From JBBRZM01 sp963813635 (GTDB lineage Bacteria; Actinomycetota; Acidimicrobiia; IMCC26256; JBBRZM01), in the NCBI GenBank assembly GCA_963813635.1, contig CAWEZO010000007.1:1-64000 (forward strand): DNA of 64,000 nucleotides, in the 5' to 3' direction. Under the pieces are notes generated by a model. It was not told where the DNA came from. It was given only the letters and a program-made list of their open reading frames with translations, and did no database searches. Below, piece by piece: positions 36,817 through 45,121 of this stretch. Numbering within the stretch: position 1 is the first letter of the stretch; every line of letters begins with the position of its first letter. The translations under genes and the position numbers were made by a program.

Positions 36817-37944
36817 CTACGCGACTGGTTGGACGAACGTGTAGCCCTGGGCCTGGAGCTGCGTGATGATCACCGGCAACGCGGCGATCGTCTGGGCGCG
36901 ATTGCTCCCTCCGTCGTGCATCAACACGATGCGACCGGGTCGAACCCCCGCGAGCACGCGCCCGGTGATCGCGAGCGCGGGCGGCCTTTCGAAGTCCCGC
37001 GGGTCGACCGACCATTCGAGTACACGGAAGCCCTGTTTGTGGGAGATGTCGAGTACCGATTGGTTGATCCCACCGTACGGCGGGCGCATGAACCTGAGGG
37101 TGTCGCCGGTGAGGGAGTGGGAGAAGTCGGCCGGTCCCGAGATCTGGGCCGCGATCTCGCCCACAGGGATCCGGTCGAGGTACGTGTGCGTCTCGGTGTG
37201 GTCACAGAGCGCATGTCCCTGGGCGCGGATCGCAGTGATCAGCTCGGGGTGCTTGCGGGCGGCGGTGCCGACGATGCAGAACGTCGCCTTGACGTGGAAG
37301 CGATCGAGGATCGCGAGCACCTGTGGGGTGTTGATCGGATCGGGTCCGTCGTCGAACGTCAACGCGATGACATTGCCGGGCATGCGCGAGGCCGGCACCG
37401 GTGCTTGCACGGTCGTTTGGTGCACAACCTCGCCGCTGTGGGTTCCCACGACCTGGTCGGCAAGGCCGGCGGCGCCCGGCAGCCACAGCTCATGTTCCAC
37501 CGGTGGAAGGCCCGGTGCCGCGACCGGCACGCGGCGTTGCACGGTGGGCTCGACCTCGTCGCGCGCGATGTGCACGCTGATTCGTGCGCTGTCGGAGAGG
37601 TGCGCGCGCGAGCTGACGGGGCGACGGCTGACCATGACGACGCTTCGGTTCCAGTGGGCGTCGAGGACGTGTCGGGTGACCACCGCCCGGAGCGTGCCGT
37701 CGCGCGGCCACGCCCGCTTGGCGGCCCTGAGCGCATGGCCCACGTTGAACGGGGCGCCGATGGTGACATCACGCCGGTCGACAGTGACGTCGATGCGCTT
37801 CGGACGCAACAGCCACAGCCCCAACGGGATCAGTGCGGCGATGACGGCAAGGACCGCCAGCGACCACCAGAGCCGCCGCCGGCGCCTGGGGGGCTGTGGC
37901 GGCGTGTCGGGAACGCCTCGGCTGTGCTGCTTCCAACTAGGCAT
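36817..37944 (-). CDS. Membrane-anchored polysaccharide deacetylase with G5-like region
   Basis: This intact 375-residue protein has one N-terminal membrane helix (LWWSLAVLAVIAALIPLGLW) and an outer region that looks like a DUF348-like strand repeat (KRIDVTVDRRDVTIGAPFNV). A G5-like stretch follows (LADQVVGTHSGEVVHQTTVQ). The NodB domain has IALTFDDGPDPINTPQVLAI with the catalytic DD, GHALCDHTETHTYLDRIP carrying the metal histidines, LRFMRPPYGGINQSVLDI and GRIVLMHDGGSNRAQTIAAL. The G5/DUF348 part suggests attachment to peptidoglycan or N-acetylglucosamine polymers, so it probably edits the cell-wall glycan. Confidence 0.87.
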   Translation of the reverse strand: MPSWKQHSRGVPDTPPQPPRRRRRLWWSLAVLAVIAALIPLGLWLLRPKRIDVTVDRRDVTIGAPFNVGHALRAAKRAWPRDGTLRAVVTRHVLDAHWNRSVVMVSRRPVSSRAHLSDSARISVHIARDEVEPTVQRRVPVAAPGLPPVEHELWLPGAAGLADQVVGTHSGEVVHQTTVQAPVPASRMPGNVIALTFDDGPDPINTPQVLAILDRFHVKATFCIVGTAARKHPELITAIRAQGHALCDHTETHTYLDRIPVGEIAAQISGPADFSHSLTGDTLRFMRPPYGGINQSVLDISHKQGFRVLEWSVDPRDFERPPALAITGRVLAGVRPGRIVLMHDGGSNRAQTIAALPVIITQLQAQGYTFVQPVA

Positions 37945-38075
37945 GTCGCAAGGTGTTGTCCCGCTGGGCGCTGGTGGCGGCCGTCCGACGTCCGGCGTCC
38001 GGCGTCAGTCCATTGTGTTCGACGCCTTCGCTGCGCTCCGGATCGGGGAACACGGAGAACGCGCTTGCCATTGAT

Positions 38076-38099
38076 AAGAACAAGTAATAGGTTGTTCTT
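38076..38099 (+). promoter_or_regulatory. Palindromic operator candidate upstream of SDR/QueA-like operon
   Basis: A perfect inverted repeat, AAGAACAA-N8-TTGTTCTT, occupies an AT-rich island ending 23 bases before the SDR start codon. It overlaps a plausible -10 region (TAGGTT at 38089, with TTGCCA at 38065 as -35). It is likely the binding site of a repressor. The HTH regulator encoded at the end of the operon is the nearest candidate. Confidence 0.55.
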
Positions 38100-38122
38100 T
38101 GATGGACGACGAGGAGGCCCTC

Positions 38123-38849
38123 ATGGCGGATTCCCAGCGCACCACGAAGCCGGTAGCGGTCGTGACGGGAGGGTCGCAAGGGCTCGGTCTCGCACTCGTC
38201 GAGGCGCTTGCCCGAGACGGCTGGGCTCTCGTCTTCGACGCCCGCCGGGCCGACCGGCTCGACGCCGCGGTCGCGCGTCTCGCGCCGTTGACCGACGTCA
38301 GGGGCGTCGCCGGCGACGTGACCGACGCCGCGCATCGCGACGCGCTCGCCCGCGCCGCGGCCGAGCTCGGCCCGGTGCGACTGCTCGTCAACAACGCGAG
38401 CACCCTCGGCGTGAGCCCGCTGCCGTCACTGCGCGACATCGACGTCGAGACGTTGCGTCGCGTGTTCGACGTCAACGTGGTCGCGCCGATCGCGTTGGTG
38501 CAGGCATTCGACCACCAGCTCGCGGACGGCGCGACGATCGTGAACGTGACGTCGGATGCCGCGGTCGAACCGTACGAAGGTTGGGGCGGCTACGGCGCGT
38601 CGAAGGCCGCGCTCGAGCACGCGAGTCGCGATCCTCGCCCAGGAGCGGCCCGACCTGCGCGTGCTGGTCGTCGACCCCGGCGACATGCGCACCGAGATGC
38701 ATCAGGACGCGTTTCCCGGCGAGGACATCTCCGATCGTCCGGAGCCGGAAGCGAGCGTGCCGGGTCTGTTGACGCTCATTCACGGTGATCAGCCGAGCGG
38801 TCGCTACCAGGCCGCGGCGCTCGTGCCGGCGGAGGCGACTCTGTCATGA
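38123..38849 (+). CDS. Short-chain dehydrogenase/reductase, one frame break
   Basis: This NAD(P)-dependent oxidoreductase has about 242 residues. It has the glycine motif VAVVTGGSQGLGLALVEALA, the NNAS-type motif LLVNNASTLGVSPLPSLRDI, DGATIVNVTSDAAVEPYEGW with the catalytic Ser region, and YGASKAALEHAS holding the YxxxK pair. After one frame break near 38630 it continues VLAQERPDLRVLVVDPGDMR. The start ATG 38123 is preceded by GAGGAGG; an upstream ATG at 38102 has no ribosome-binding site. The stop overlaps the next gene (ATGA). Confidence 0.88.
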
Positions 38850-39908
38850 CGATGCTCGCTCCACCCCCACGGCTCGACTTCGCGCTCGATCCGGCGAACG
38901 AGGCGCACGAGCCCCCCGAGGCGCGCGGGCTCCGGCGTGACGAGGTCCGCCTTCTCGTGAGCCGCGGGTGACGCCGAGCCGGTCGACGCGCGCTTCCACG
39001 AGCTCGGCGCGTTCCTTGCGCCCGGTGACCTCCTCGTCGTGAACACGTCGGGCACGGTCGCGGCCGCGCTCGACGGGCGGTCGCCGCAAGGCGAACCGAT
39101 CGTCGTGCACCTGTCGGGGGTGCTGCCCGGCGACGTGTGGCTCGTCGAAGTGCGCCAACCCGATGGTGGGAGCACTGCTCCGAGGTTCCTCGATGACGCG
39201 ACGGATGTCGAGCTGCTCGACGGCGGGCACGTGCGGCTGCTCGCACGGTTCGGCGTCTCGATGCGGTTGTGGATCGCGGCACTCGAGCTCGACGCGGGCG
39301 TCGACAGCTACCTGCGCGATCACGGCCGTCCGATCCACTACCGGCACGTGCCACGCGATTGGCCGCTCAGCACGTACCAAACCGTCTTTGCGCAGGAGCC
39401 CGGCAGCGCCGAGATGCCCAGCGCGAGCCGGCCGTTCACACCCGAGCTCGTCACCGACCTGGCGGCGCGCGGCGTGCTCATCGCACCGCTGCTGCTGCAC
39501 GCCGGCGTGTCGTCGCTCGAAGGCGATGAGCTTCCGTACCCGGAGCGCTATCGCGTGCCGAGCGCGACCGCAGCCATCATCAACGACGTTCGCCGGCGCG
39601 GCGGCAAAGTGATCGCTGCCGGTACCACCGTGGTGCGCGCGCTCGCAACCGTCACCGACGACCGTGGTGTCGTGCATCCCGGTCACGGTTGGACCGATGT
39701 CGTCGTCACCGGTGCGACGCCGGTGAGCTCGGTCGACGCGCTCGTGACCGGCTGGCACGAGCCGGAGTCGTCGCATCTCTGGATGCTCGAGGCGTTTGCC
39801 GACCACGACGTGCTCGAACGCGCGTACCGCCGCGCACTGGACCGCGGCTACCTCTGGCACGAGTTCGGCGACACGCACCTGGTCCTGCGCGACGGAGCCC
39901 GCGCGTGA
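38846..39908 (+). CDS. QueA-like S-adenosylmethionine:tRNA ribosyltransferase-isomerase, one frame break
   Basis: This protein of about 353 residues is related to QueA. It reads LDFALDPANEAHEPPEARGL and LRRDEVRLLVS, and then, after one missing base near 38968, FLAPGDLLVVNTSGTVAAAL. VVHLSGVLPGDVWLVEVRQP, PIHYRHVPRDWPLSTYQTVF, SRPFTPELVTDLAARGVLIA and AGTTVVRALATVTDDRGVVH follow. These are the conserved QueA blocks. QueA normally makes epoxyqueuosine in tRNA, but no other queuosine gene is present here, and stand-alone homologues occur in many actinobacteria. The gene is coupled to the SDR before it and the regulator after it. Confidence 0.85.
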
Positions 39909-40594
39909 CCACCACCCGCGGTGCTGCCGCGCCCAAGGCACTTCCCGCCGGGCGACGCGCCGTGCTGTACGCCGTGCGCCGGCGCGGCGAGGCGACCGCC
40001 GAGCAGGTCGCGGAGCAGCTCGCGATGACGGTGAGCGGGGCGCGCCAGCACCTCAGTGCGCTCGCGGAGGCGGGACTCGTGGACGCGACCGAGTCGTCAC
40101 CGCCGACTGCGAGGCGCGGCCGTCGAACGCTCTGCTATTCCGTCACGCCCGCCGCCGACACCTTCTTTCCCAAGGCCTACGGCGAGCTCACCAACGAGCT
40201 GCTCGGCTACGTCGCCGACGCCGACGCCGCGCTCCTCGACGACCTCTTCGCGAAGCGTCGCGAGCAACGCATCGCCGGCGCGCGTGCTCGCCTCGCGCCC
40301 AAGCGGAGCCTTAGTGGTCGCGTCGCCGAGTTGACGCGGATCCTCGACGAGGACGGATACCTCGCAACGTCGGAGAAGGTCGTGCCCGGCGTGTACCGCA
40401 TCGTGGAGCACAACTGCGCGATCTGGGCCGTCGCCAAGCGCTACGGGCAAGCCTGCACCAGCGAGCTCGACTTCATCCGCGCCGTGCTTCCCGGCGCCGA
40501 GGTCGAGCGCGTCCAGCACATGGTCGCCGGCGCCCGCCACTGCGCCTACGAGATACGCGCCCTGGATCAGCCGGCCGTCGCGTCGGGAGCTTGA
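39905..40594 (+). CDS. SufR-like iron-sulfur-type HTH regulator
   Basis: This regulator of about 229 residues starts at a GTG that overlaps the upstream stop (GTGA). The winged helix is LYAVRRRGEATAEQVAEQLA, TVSGARQHLSALAEAGLVDA, with a wing containing RRGRRTLCYSVT. The C-terminal domain has three cysteines spaced as in SufR-type sensors: EHNCAIWAVAKRYGQAC (C-x12-C), then HCAYEIRAL about 30 residues on. An Fe-S or redox sensing role is therefore plausible. As last gene of the SDR/QueA-like operon it may control the palindrome at 38076. Confidence 0.76.
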   Translation: MTTTRGAAAPKALPAGRRAVLYAVRRRGEATAEQVAEQLAMTVSGARQHLSALAEAGLVDATESSPPTARRGRRTLCYSVTPAADTFFPKAYGELTNELLGYVADADAALLDDLFAKRREQRIAGARARLAPKRSLSGRVAELTRILDEDGYLATSEKVVPGVYRIVEHNCAIWAVAKRYGQACTSELDFIRAVLPGAEVERVQHMVAGARHCAYEIRALDQPAVASGA

Positions 40595-40722
40595 CCTCGT
40601 CGTTGACGGGGGTGCAGGTGGCGTACGGCCCTCCGCCCCGAATTGCCGCCGGGTTCTCTTCTGGGCTGAGTCTTCGACCGCTACGGTCGAGTGCTCAGCC
40701 CAGGACTTTGAGGAGAGCCGAC

Positions 40723-41007
40723 ATGCCGATCGTGCGGATTGAACACACCGTCCCGGACTATGACGTCTGGAAACGCGTGTTCGACGCCGACCCTGCCGAT
40801 CGCAAAGCGTCGGGTGTACGCAGCTACCAGATCTTGCAGGCCGCGGACGATCCGAACTTCGTGATGATCGACTTGGAGTTCGGCACCGTTGCAGAAGCCG
40901 AGCGGTTTCTCGAGACGATGCAGGCGATCTGGGCCGGGCCCGGCAAGGACGTCATGCGCAACCCAGCCGCCCGAATTGTCGAGACCGTCGAGAGCGCCGA
41001 GCTCTGA
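40723..41007 (+). CDS. Small dimeric alpha/beta-barrel (ABM-like) protein
   Basis: The 94-residue protein begins MPIVRIEHTVPDYDVWKRVF and continues SYQILQAADDPNFVMIDLEF and AEAERFLETMQAIWAGPGKD, the beta-alpha-beta-beta pattern of antibiotic-biosynthesis-monooxygenase or stress-response dimeric barrel proteins. No active-site residues can be assigned. TGAGGAGAG precedes the start codon at a good distance. It stands alone between the SufR-like gene and a convergent membrane gene. Confidence 0.62.
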   Translation: MPIVRIEHTVPDYDVWKRVFDADPADRKASGVRSYQILQAADDPNFVMIDLEFGTVAEAERFLETMQAIWAGPGKDVMRNPAARIVETVESAEL

Positions 41008-41036
41008 TCCGTCGTCTTCGATGCCGCGCGCACACG

Positions 41037-41531
41037 TCAGGTAGCGCCGGCAGGTTGGGACGCCGGTTGCGATGACGCCGCGAGCCGCCATCCGACGAGG
41101 CCGCACGTCACGAAGCCGAACGCGTTCAGTGTTCCGTGGACCCTGGCCATGTCGGGGATGCTCAACGCGGCAACGTAGGTGTACTGCGAGACGGCCCAGA
41201 ACACGGCGAGCACCATCGGCGCGAGCACCGAAAGCGACGAGATGACCAGCAGGAAGTAGGGCGCGCGCGGGGTTCTGGGAGCAGCGGCGAAGATGGTCAC
41301 GGCGGCAAGCGTCCAGAGTGAAACGGCCAAGACTCCCGCGTCGAGCAGGAACGCGATGGCGATCGCCGCCGCTGCGCCGAGCTCGACCCAGGACGGGAGT
41401 GGCCGTACGACGGGCGTGAGCGGTCGCGTGAGCGGCACGATCACCAACGGCGCGAAGACGAGGATCGAGTCGATGAGCGTGATCCGCTCGAGCGCGCTGC
41501 CGGCAGCGACGAAGACGACCCACACGACCAT
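41037..41531 (-). CDS. YndJ-like membrane protein (partial or frame-broken)
   Basis: The 164-residue reading frame has five membrane helices, for example MVVWVVFVAAGSALERITLI and IAIAFLLDAGVLAVSLWTLA. It has a C-terminal motif DMARVHGTLNAFGFVTCGLVGW that resembles the end of YndJ proteins, where the HGxxNAxGF pattern is conserved. The normal protein is longer. A coding-looking segment in another frame upstream (41532-41680) may hold the true N-terminus behind a frame break. Function unknown. Confidence 0.52.
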   Translation of the reverse strand: MVVWVVFVAAGSALERITLIDSILVFAPLVIVPLTRPLTPVVRPLPSWVELGAAAAIAIAFLLDAGVLAVSLWTLAAVTIFAAAPRTPRAPYFLLVISSLSVLAPMVLAVFWAVSQYTYVAALSIPDMARVHGTLNAFGFVTCGLVGWRLAASSQPASQPAGAT

Positions 41532-41813
41532 GCCGAGCGCAGGGACGCCCGAGCCCTTCGCGTCACTCGACCGATCTCCCCGGCGTCACCCGGCGAGCGT
41601 ATGCGGGGCTCGCTGAACCCGATGGTCTCATCGCTTGTGACAACGGTCGCGGGCCGAACGCGGTTCATCAGAAGACTCATGCGCGCGCCTGTGGGGATCC
41701 GTTCAGCGCGCGGGCCACACCGTTACGCTGACGTTCCGGTTCACCCGATCGAGGTGATTTGTGCGCGGACCCGCTGAAGTGTTTGGAGATGATTCGCGTC
41801 GGACGAGAAGGAA

Positions 41814-42035
41814 ATGATGGTGACTTGCATGTTGGCAGCAGGAGCAGTCGTGAACATCACGCTCGGGATCGTGGGGCTGATCATCTGGATCGCCATTGCC
41901 TTCTGGCCGGCGCGCGTCGCCGGTCGCAAGGGCCACAGCTTCTTCGGGTACTTCCTCTTGAGCTTGCTCTTCTTCCCCCTCGCCCTGATCCTGGCGTACG
42001 TCGTCAAGGATCGGAACGCGTTCATGCCTCGGTAG
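41814..42035 (+). CDS. Small two-helix membrane protein
   Basis: This short protein of about 73 residues has two hydrophobic segments, ITLGIVGLIIWIAIAFWPAR and SFFGYFLLSLLFFPLALILA, joined by a basic loop (RVAGRKGH) and ending KDRNAFMPR. Proteins with the RKGxSFxGYFLLSLxFFPxAL pattern are common and uncharacterised in bacteria. It is AT-richer than its surroundings. The start at 41814 is the likeliest because the preceding bases carry AAGGAA. Confidence 0.52.
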   Translation: MMVTCMLAAGAVVNITLGIVGLIIWIAIAFWPARVAGRKGHSFFGYFLLSLLFFPLALILAYVVKDRNAFMPR

Positions 42036-42116
42036 CTCGGCGTCTGTAGCCGGCAACCGCCGGCTGGTCGCCGTCCCTGAAAGTCGGGCTCGATCGCGCT
42101 CCGGAATCATCACGGG

Positions 42117-42146
42117 TTGACATGTGACCAAACGGTCACCTATTCT
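42117..42146 (+). promoter_or_regulatory. Promoter with operator for ArsR-SRPBCC gene
   Basis: A -35 box TTGACA (42117-42122) and a -10 box TATTCT (42141-42146) are 18 bases apart. The spacer contains a perfect inverted repeat, GTGACC-AAAC-GGTCAC. The GTG start codon of the ArsR-SRPBCC gene is at 42155, eight bases beyond the -10 box, so the mRNA should be leaderless or nearly so. A repressor bound to the palindrome would occlude RNA polymerase. Autoregulation by the ArsR domain is the simplest reading. Confidence 0.75.
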
Positions 42147-42154
42147 CTCCGAGC

Positions 42155-42904
42155 GTGGACGACGTGTTCAGAGCCCTTGCCGATCCGACGCGGCGGAGCC
42201 TGCTCGACGAGCTCTTCCGCGAGGACGGCCAGACGCTGAGCGCGCTCGAGGAGCGTTTCGAGATGTCGCGCTTCGGCGTGATGAAGCACTTGAAGCAGCT
42301 CGAGGAGGCGGGCCTCGTGGTCACCCGGCGGCGAGGCCGCGAGAAGCTCCACTTCCTGAACCCGGTCCCGATCCGCCTCGTCCACGACCGGTGGGTGAGC
42401 AAGTACGCCGAGCCCTGGACCGCCGCGCTCAGCGGCCTCAAGCAGAGACTGGAGAATCCCATGGAAAAGGTTTTCGAGATCTACATCCGCACCACTCCGG
42501 AGCGCCTCTGGGAAGCGATCACCGACGGCGAGATCCGGAGCAAGTACAACTTCGGCGCCCGGGTCACCTCGGAGTGGACGGCCGGCTCGAACTACGAGAT
42601 GACCCACCCAGGCGGCGGTGTGCTGGGCGAAGGCGAGATTCTCGAGGTCGACCCGCCGCGCCGGCTCGTGCAGAGCATGGTTGCGCTCTGGAGCGACGAC
42701 GTGAAGCGCGAGGGGACCTCGAGAGTCACTTGGGAGATCGAGCCGGTCGGTGACTCGTGCCACCTGACCGTGACCCACGACGAGCTTCGCGACGGCGCGA
42801 ACGACGAGCTGTACGGCGGCTGGCCGATGATCCTCTCCGGGCTGAAGACGTGGCTCGAGACGGGCGAGCTGCTGACCACCCCGGGGTCGTTGATGTACGG
42901 CTGA
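42155..42904 (+). CDS. ArsR-type regulator fused to SRPBCC (AHSA1) domain
   Basis: The 249-residue fusion has an ArsR winged helix at residues 1-90 (VFRALADPTRRSLLDELFRE, FEMSRFGVMKHLKQLEEAGL, VVTRRRGREKLHFLNPVPIR) and a START-like SRPBCC domain from about residue 105. That domain has KVFEIYIRTTPERLWEAITD, NYEMTHPGGGVLGEGEILEV and WPMILSGLKTWLETGELL. The first domain binds DNA and the second probably binds a hydrophobic ligand, so a single protein could sense and regulate. It has its own promoter with an embedded operator. No other gene is clearly in the same transcript. Confidence 0.9.
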   Translation: MDDVFRALADPTRRSLLDELFREDGQTLSALEERFEMSRFGVMKHLKQLEEAGLVVTRRRGREKLHFLNPVPIRLVHDRWVSKYAEPWTAALSGLKQRLENPMEKVFEIYIRTTPERLWEAITDGEIRSKYNFGARVTSEWTAGSNYEMTHPGGGVLGEGEILEVDPPRRLVQSMVALWSDDVKREGTSRVTWEIEPVGDSCHLTVTHDELRDGANDELYGGWPMILSGLKTWLETGELLTTPGSLMYG

Positions 42905-42977
42905 GGCGCCTCGGCAGCCCACCAATGCATGGCCCGAGCACCTCCAGTCGAGGGCTCAGGTGTCGACGTTGTAATGG

Positions 42978-43784
42978 ATGAGACAACCGAGATTTCGATG
43001 TCCACGGCTGCGCCGTCATGGGCTGCTGCTCGTGGGGGCAGCGGTGCTCGGTCTCATCGCGGCGGGCTGCGTGCCGTCACCTGCTCCTCCGACGATCGCG
43101 GTGTACGGCGACTCGCTGATCCTGCAGTCCAGCGCCCACCTCACGGCCCGGCTCCACGCCCAATTGCCGGGTTGGAACGTCGTCGTGCGCAGCGCGGGCG
43201 GTACCTCCCAGTGTGACTGGCACGGCTGGATGCAACACGACGCCGACACCTACAACGTGCGCGCAGTCGTCGTTTCTTTTTCAGGCAACAACCTCAGCTC
43301 CTGCTCGGCGTCTCGGCCGTATCCGGGCTCGTACACGACCGACGCGACCTGGGCGGTGAACTTCTGGTCCGTGCAGCACCAGGTTCCCATCGTGTTCACA
43401 GCAGACCCCGGCGGAATCGGGACCACGCCGACGGATCGGGTGGTCCCAAACATCTACGTTCGCATCGGAGCGACTCGCAGCAATTACGTCGCCGACCCGA
43501 CTCCGCTGTTTCTCGACCCCGCGTCCGGGCGCTACGCGGCCACCATGCCCTGCTTGCGCGGGGAGTGCACAGGGACCATCCGGGTGCGGGCCCTCGACGA
43601 AGCCCACTTCTGCCTGGACCCCGTTCCCGCCCCCACGGCATGTTCGGGATACTCCTCGGGGGTTGTGCGCTTTGTCGACTCGATCATCCACGGCGTCGCT
43701 GTCATCAGCCACACCCCGCCGCCGGCGCCCCGCCGGTTGACCACGACGACCACGACGATCTCAACGACGCCCCCACCTGGATGA
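42978..43784 (+). CDS. Exported SGNH/GDSL hydrolase-like lipoprotein
   Basis: This protein of about 268 residues has an N-terminal signal GLLLVGAAVLGLIAAGCVPS with lipobox Cys, followed by an SGNH fold. The block-I motif is PTIAVYGDSLILQSSA (nucleophile Ser in GDS), a block-III-like Asn occurs in VVVSFSGNNLSSC, and a possible DxxH pair occurs in ALDEAHFCLDP near the end. The C-terminus is a Pro/Thr-rich tail (RRLTTTTTTISTTPPPG) that may span the cell wall. It likely de-esterifies a glycan or lipid outside the cell. Confidence 0.8.
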   Translation: MRQPRFRCPRLRRHGLLLVGAAVLGLIAAGCVPSPAPPTIAVYGDSLILQSSAHLTARLHAQLPGWNVVVRSAGGTSQCDWHGWMQHDADTYNVRAVVVSFSGNNLSSCSASRPYPGSYTTDATWAVNFWSVQHQVPIVFTADPGGIGTTPTDRVVPNIYVRIGATRSNYVADPTPLFLDPASGRYAATMPCLRGECTGTIRVRALDEAHFCLDPVPAPTACSGYSSGVVRFVDSIIHGVAVISHTPPPAPRRLTTTTTTISTTPPPG

Positions 43785-43883
43785 CGCAAGCTGCGCGTCA
43801 CCGCGGACCGCGTCGAGCCATGTCACGCCCGCGGCCCCGTGGCGCCCGCACCGCGCAACGCGCCGAAGGCCATGGGACCGAGG

Positions 43884-43949
43884 TGTCAAGCATCAACCGA
43901 ACACGTGTCAGGCAACTACCGAACACGCGGAAAGGAACAACCGAACACG
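43884..43949. repeat. Three 22-bp-spaced ACCGAACACG repeats, IS21-like end
   Basis: The decamer ACCGAACACG occurs at 43896, 43918 and 43940, exactly 22 bases apart. It is preceded by TGTCAAGCATC at 43884. Multiple tandem sites behind a TGT terminus are the hallmark of IS21-family ends; the intact IS21 copy in this window has the same layout. No transposase is attached here, so it is probably an orphan end, or alternatively an array of protein-binding sites on one DNA face. Confidence 0.5.
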
Positions 43950-43987
43950 ATTCGACAAGCCACTGCCGAACTAACACATCACATCGG

Positions 43988-44060
43988 CGCCCTCGGCAGG
44001 ATTCGAACCTGCGACACACGGTTTAGGAAACCGATGCTCTATCCCCTGAGCTACGAGGGC
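43988..44060 (-). tRNA. tRNA-Arg (anticodon CCT)
   Basis: A 73-base cloverleaf folds on the minus strand. The acceptor stem is GCCCTCG/CGAGGGC, the D arm is GCTCAGGGGATAGAGC, the anticodon loop is TTCCTAA (anticodon CCT, reading AGG), and the T arm is GCAGGTTCGAATCCTGC. The discriminator base is G and CCA is not encoded. It is the last ordinary gene before the IS-rich region. Confidence 0.96.
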
Positions 44061-44225
44061 GGGGGATGGAGAAAACTTGGCACAAAACTCGGGGCAGCGT
44101 TGGCATTGGGCTCGGGTTCAGCCCGCTAGCCGCTCATTCAGGTCGTTCGGCGGGCCGTGCGTGCCGTTTGGCTGTGTGTGGACGCGTTGAATCGGCCGGA
44201 CATGGGCGGGAGAACGCGCCGGCCG

Positions 44226-44322
44226 TCAGGCGGCGAGGGGTTGTCGGCGTTTCGCGTGTCGGTGGAGCGCGATGCCGTTGACCATCAGTGCGTAGCCGAG
44301 CAGGTCGACGTGTTGGCGCGCG
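44226..44322 (-). pseudogene. C-terminal remnant of a transposase-like gene
   Basis: The minus strand reads HVDLLGYALMVNGIALHRHA followed by KRRQPLAA and a stop, coming directly out of the IS6 terminus at 44323. This looks like the last 30 residues of a transposase-like protein that was cut by the IS6 insertion. I recall this C-terminal pattern from the same uncharacterised family as the remnant at 63170-63668, but that is memory, not alignment. The remaining bases 44061-44225 hold no gene that I can see. Confidence 0.4.
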
Positions 44323-44383
44323 GGCGCTGTTGCGTTGAGTTGGATCGGACCGCGCGGTACCGAGGTGTCGTCCTGGTTCCCGT

Positions 44384-45101
44384 TCAGATCGTCCGGGCGA
44401 GTTCGGTGAACGCTGCCGCGATGCGCCGGTGGTGGCGGGCGTCAAGCCCGAGCTCGTAGTGGCCGCGACGAATGTTCTGCATCAACGCGTGACCGCGCAT
44501 GACCACCCGCGCGGTGTGGTCGCGTTTGAGCCCCCGGATCGGTCGGAGCCGGGCTTTGAGCCGGCCGTGGTCGCACTCGATGCGGTTGGTTCGCGCACTG
44601 CTAGGTGTTGTGAAACGCGGCGGGCGTGAGCGCATCGATCGTGGCCCGTAACGCCGGGGCCCGGTCGGTGACCACCTCGGTCGGTTCGCCGTGGGCGCGG
44701 AGCGCAGGAGCGAAGAACCGTCGCGCCACCCGGGGGTCGCGGCGTGGGGAGACGGAGACGTCGATGATCTGGCCGTGCTGGTCGATCGCCCGGTAGACGG
44801 AGCGCCAGCGTCCGGCGACCTTGACGTTGGTCTCGTCGACGAACCAGCGATCGCCGACCGCGTGGCGACACGGCCGGGCCGCATCCGCGAACAGCGGGGT
44901 GAAGCGCTGCACCCACCGGTACCCGGTGCCGTGGTCGACCTCGATTCCACGTTCGGCGAGCAGCTCTTCGACGTCGCGGGAGGAGAGGCCATACCGGAGG
45001 TACCAGCGCACCGCGAGCACGATGATCTCGGGAGGGAACCGGAAGCCATGAAACGCTGAAGGTGGTACCGGAACACGGTGGCGAGAGCGGCGAGGCATCA
45101 T
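44384..45101 (-). pseudogene. IS6-family transposase, copy A, frame-broken
   Basis: This DDE transposase of about 238 residues reads FRFPPEIIVLAVRWYLRYGL, SSRDVEELLAERGIEVDHGT and GDRWFVDETNVKVAGRWRSV (first Asp), then EPTEVVTDRAPALRATIDAL (second Asp). After a stop/frame break at about 44605 it reads NRIECDHGRLKARLRPI (Glu) and ends RRIAAAFTELARTI. It is the most complete of five IS6 copies in the window and could have served as a source. The frame break between the second Asp and the Glu would inactivate it unless it is a sequence error. Confidence 0.86.
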
Positions 45102-45121
45102 CCCGGCACCCTCACCGCCCA

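Noticed and set aside
38935..38975. Programmed frameshift in the QueA-like gene
   Set aside because: There is no slippery heptamer or downstream pseudoknot, and similar one-base breaks occur in many other genes here, so sequence error is more likely.
43896..43949. Possible CRISPR array
   Set aside because: The repeats are only 10 bp with 12-bp gaps and three units, far shorter than CRISPR repeats and spacers, and no cas gene is present.
43988..44060. tRNA-Arg as attachment site of an integrative island in the IS region
   Set aside because: The IS cluster lies on the 5' side of the tRNA, not beyond its 3' end, and no duplicated tRNA 3' fragment or intact integrase was found.
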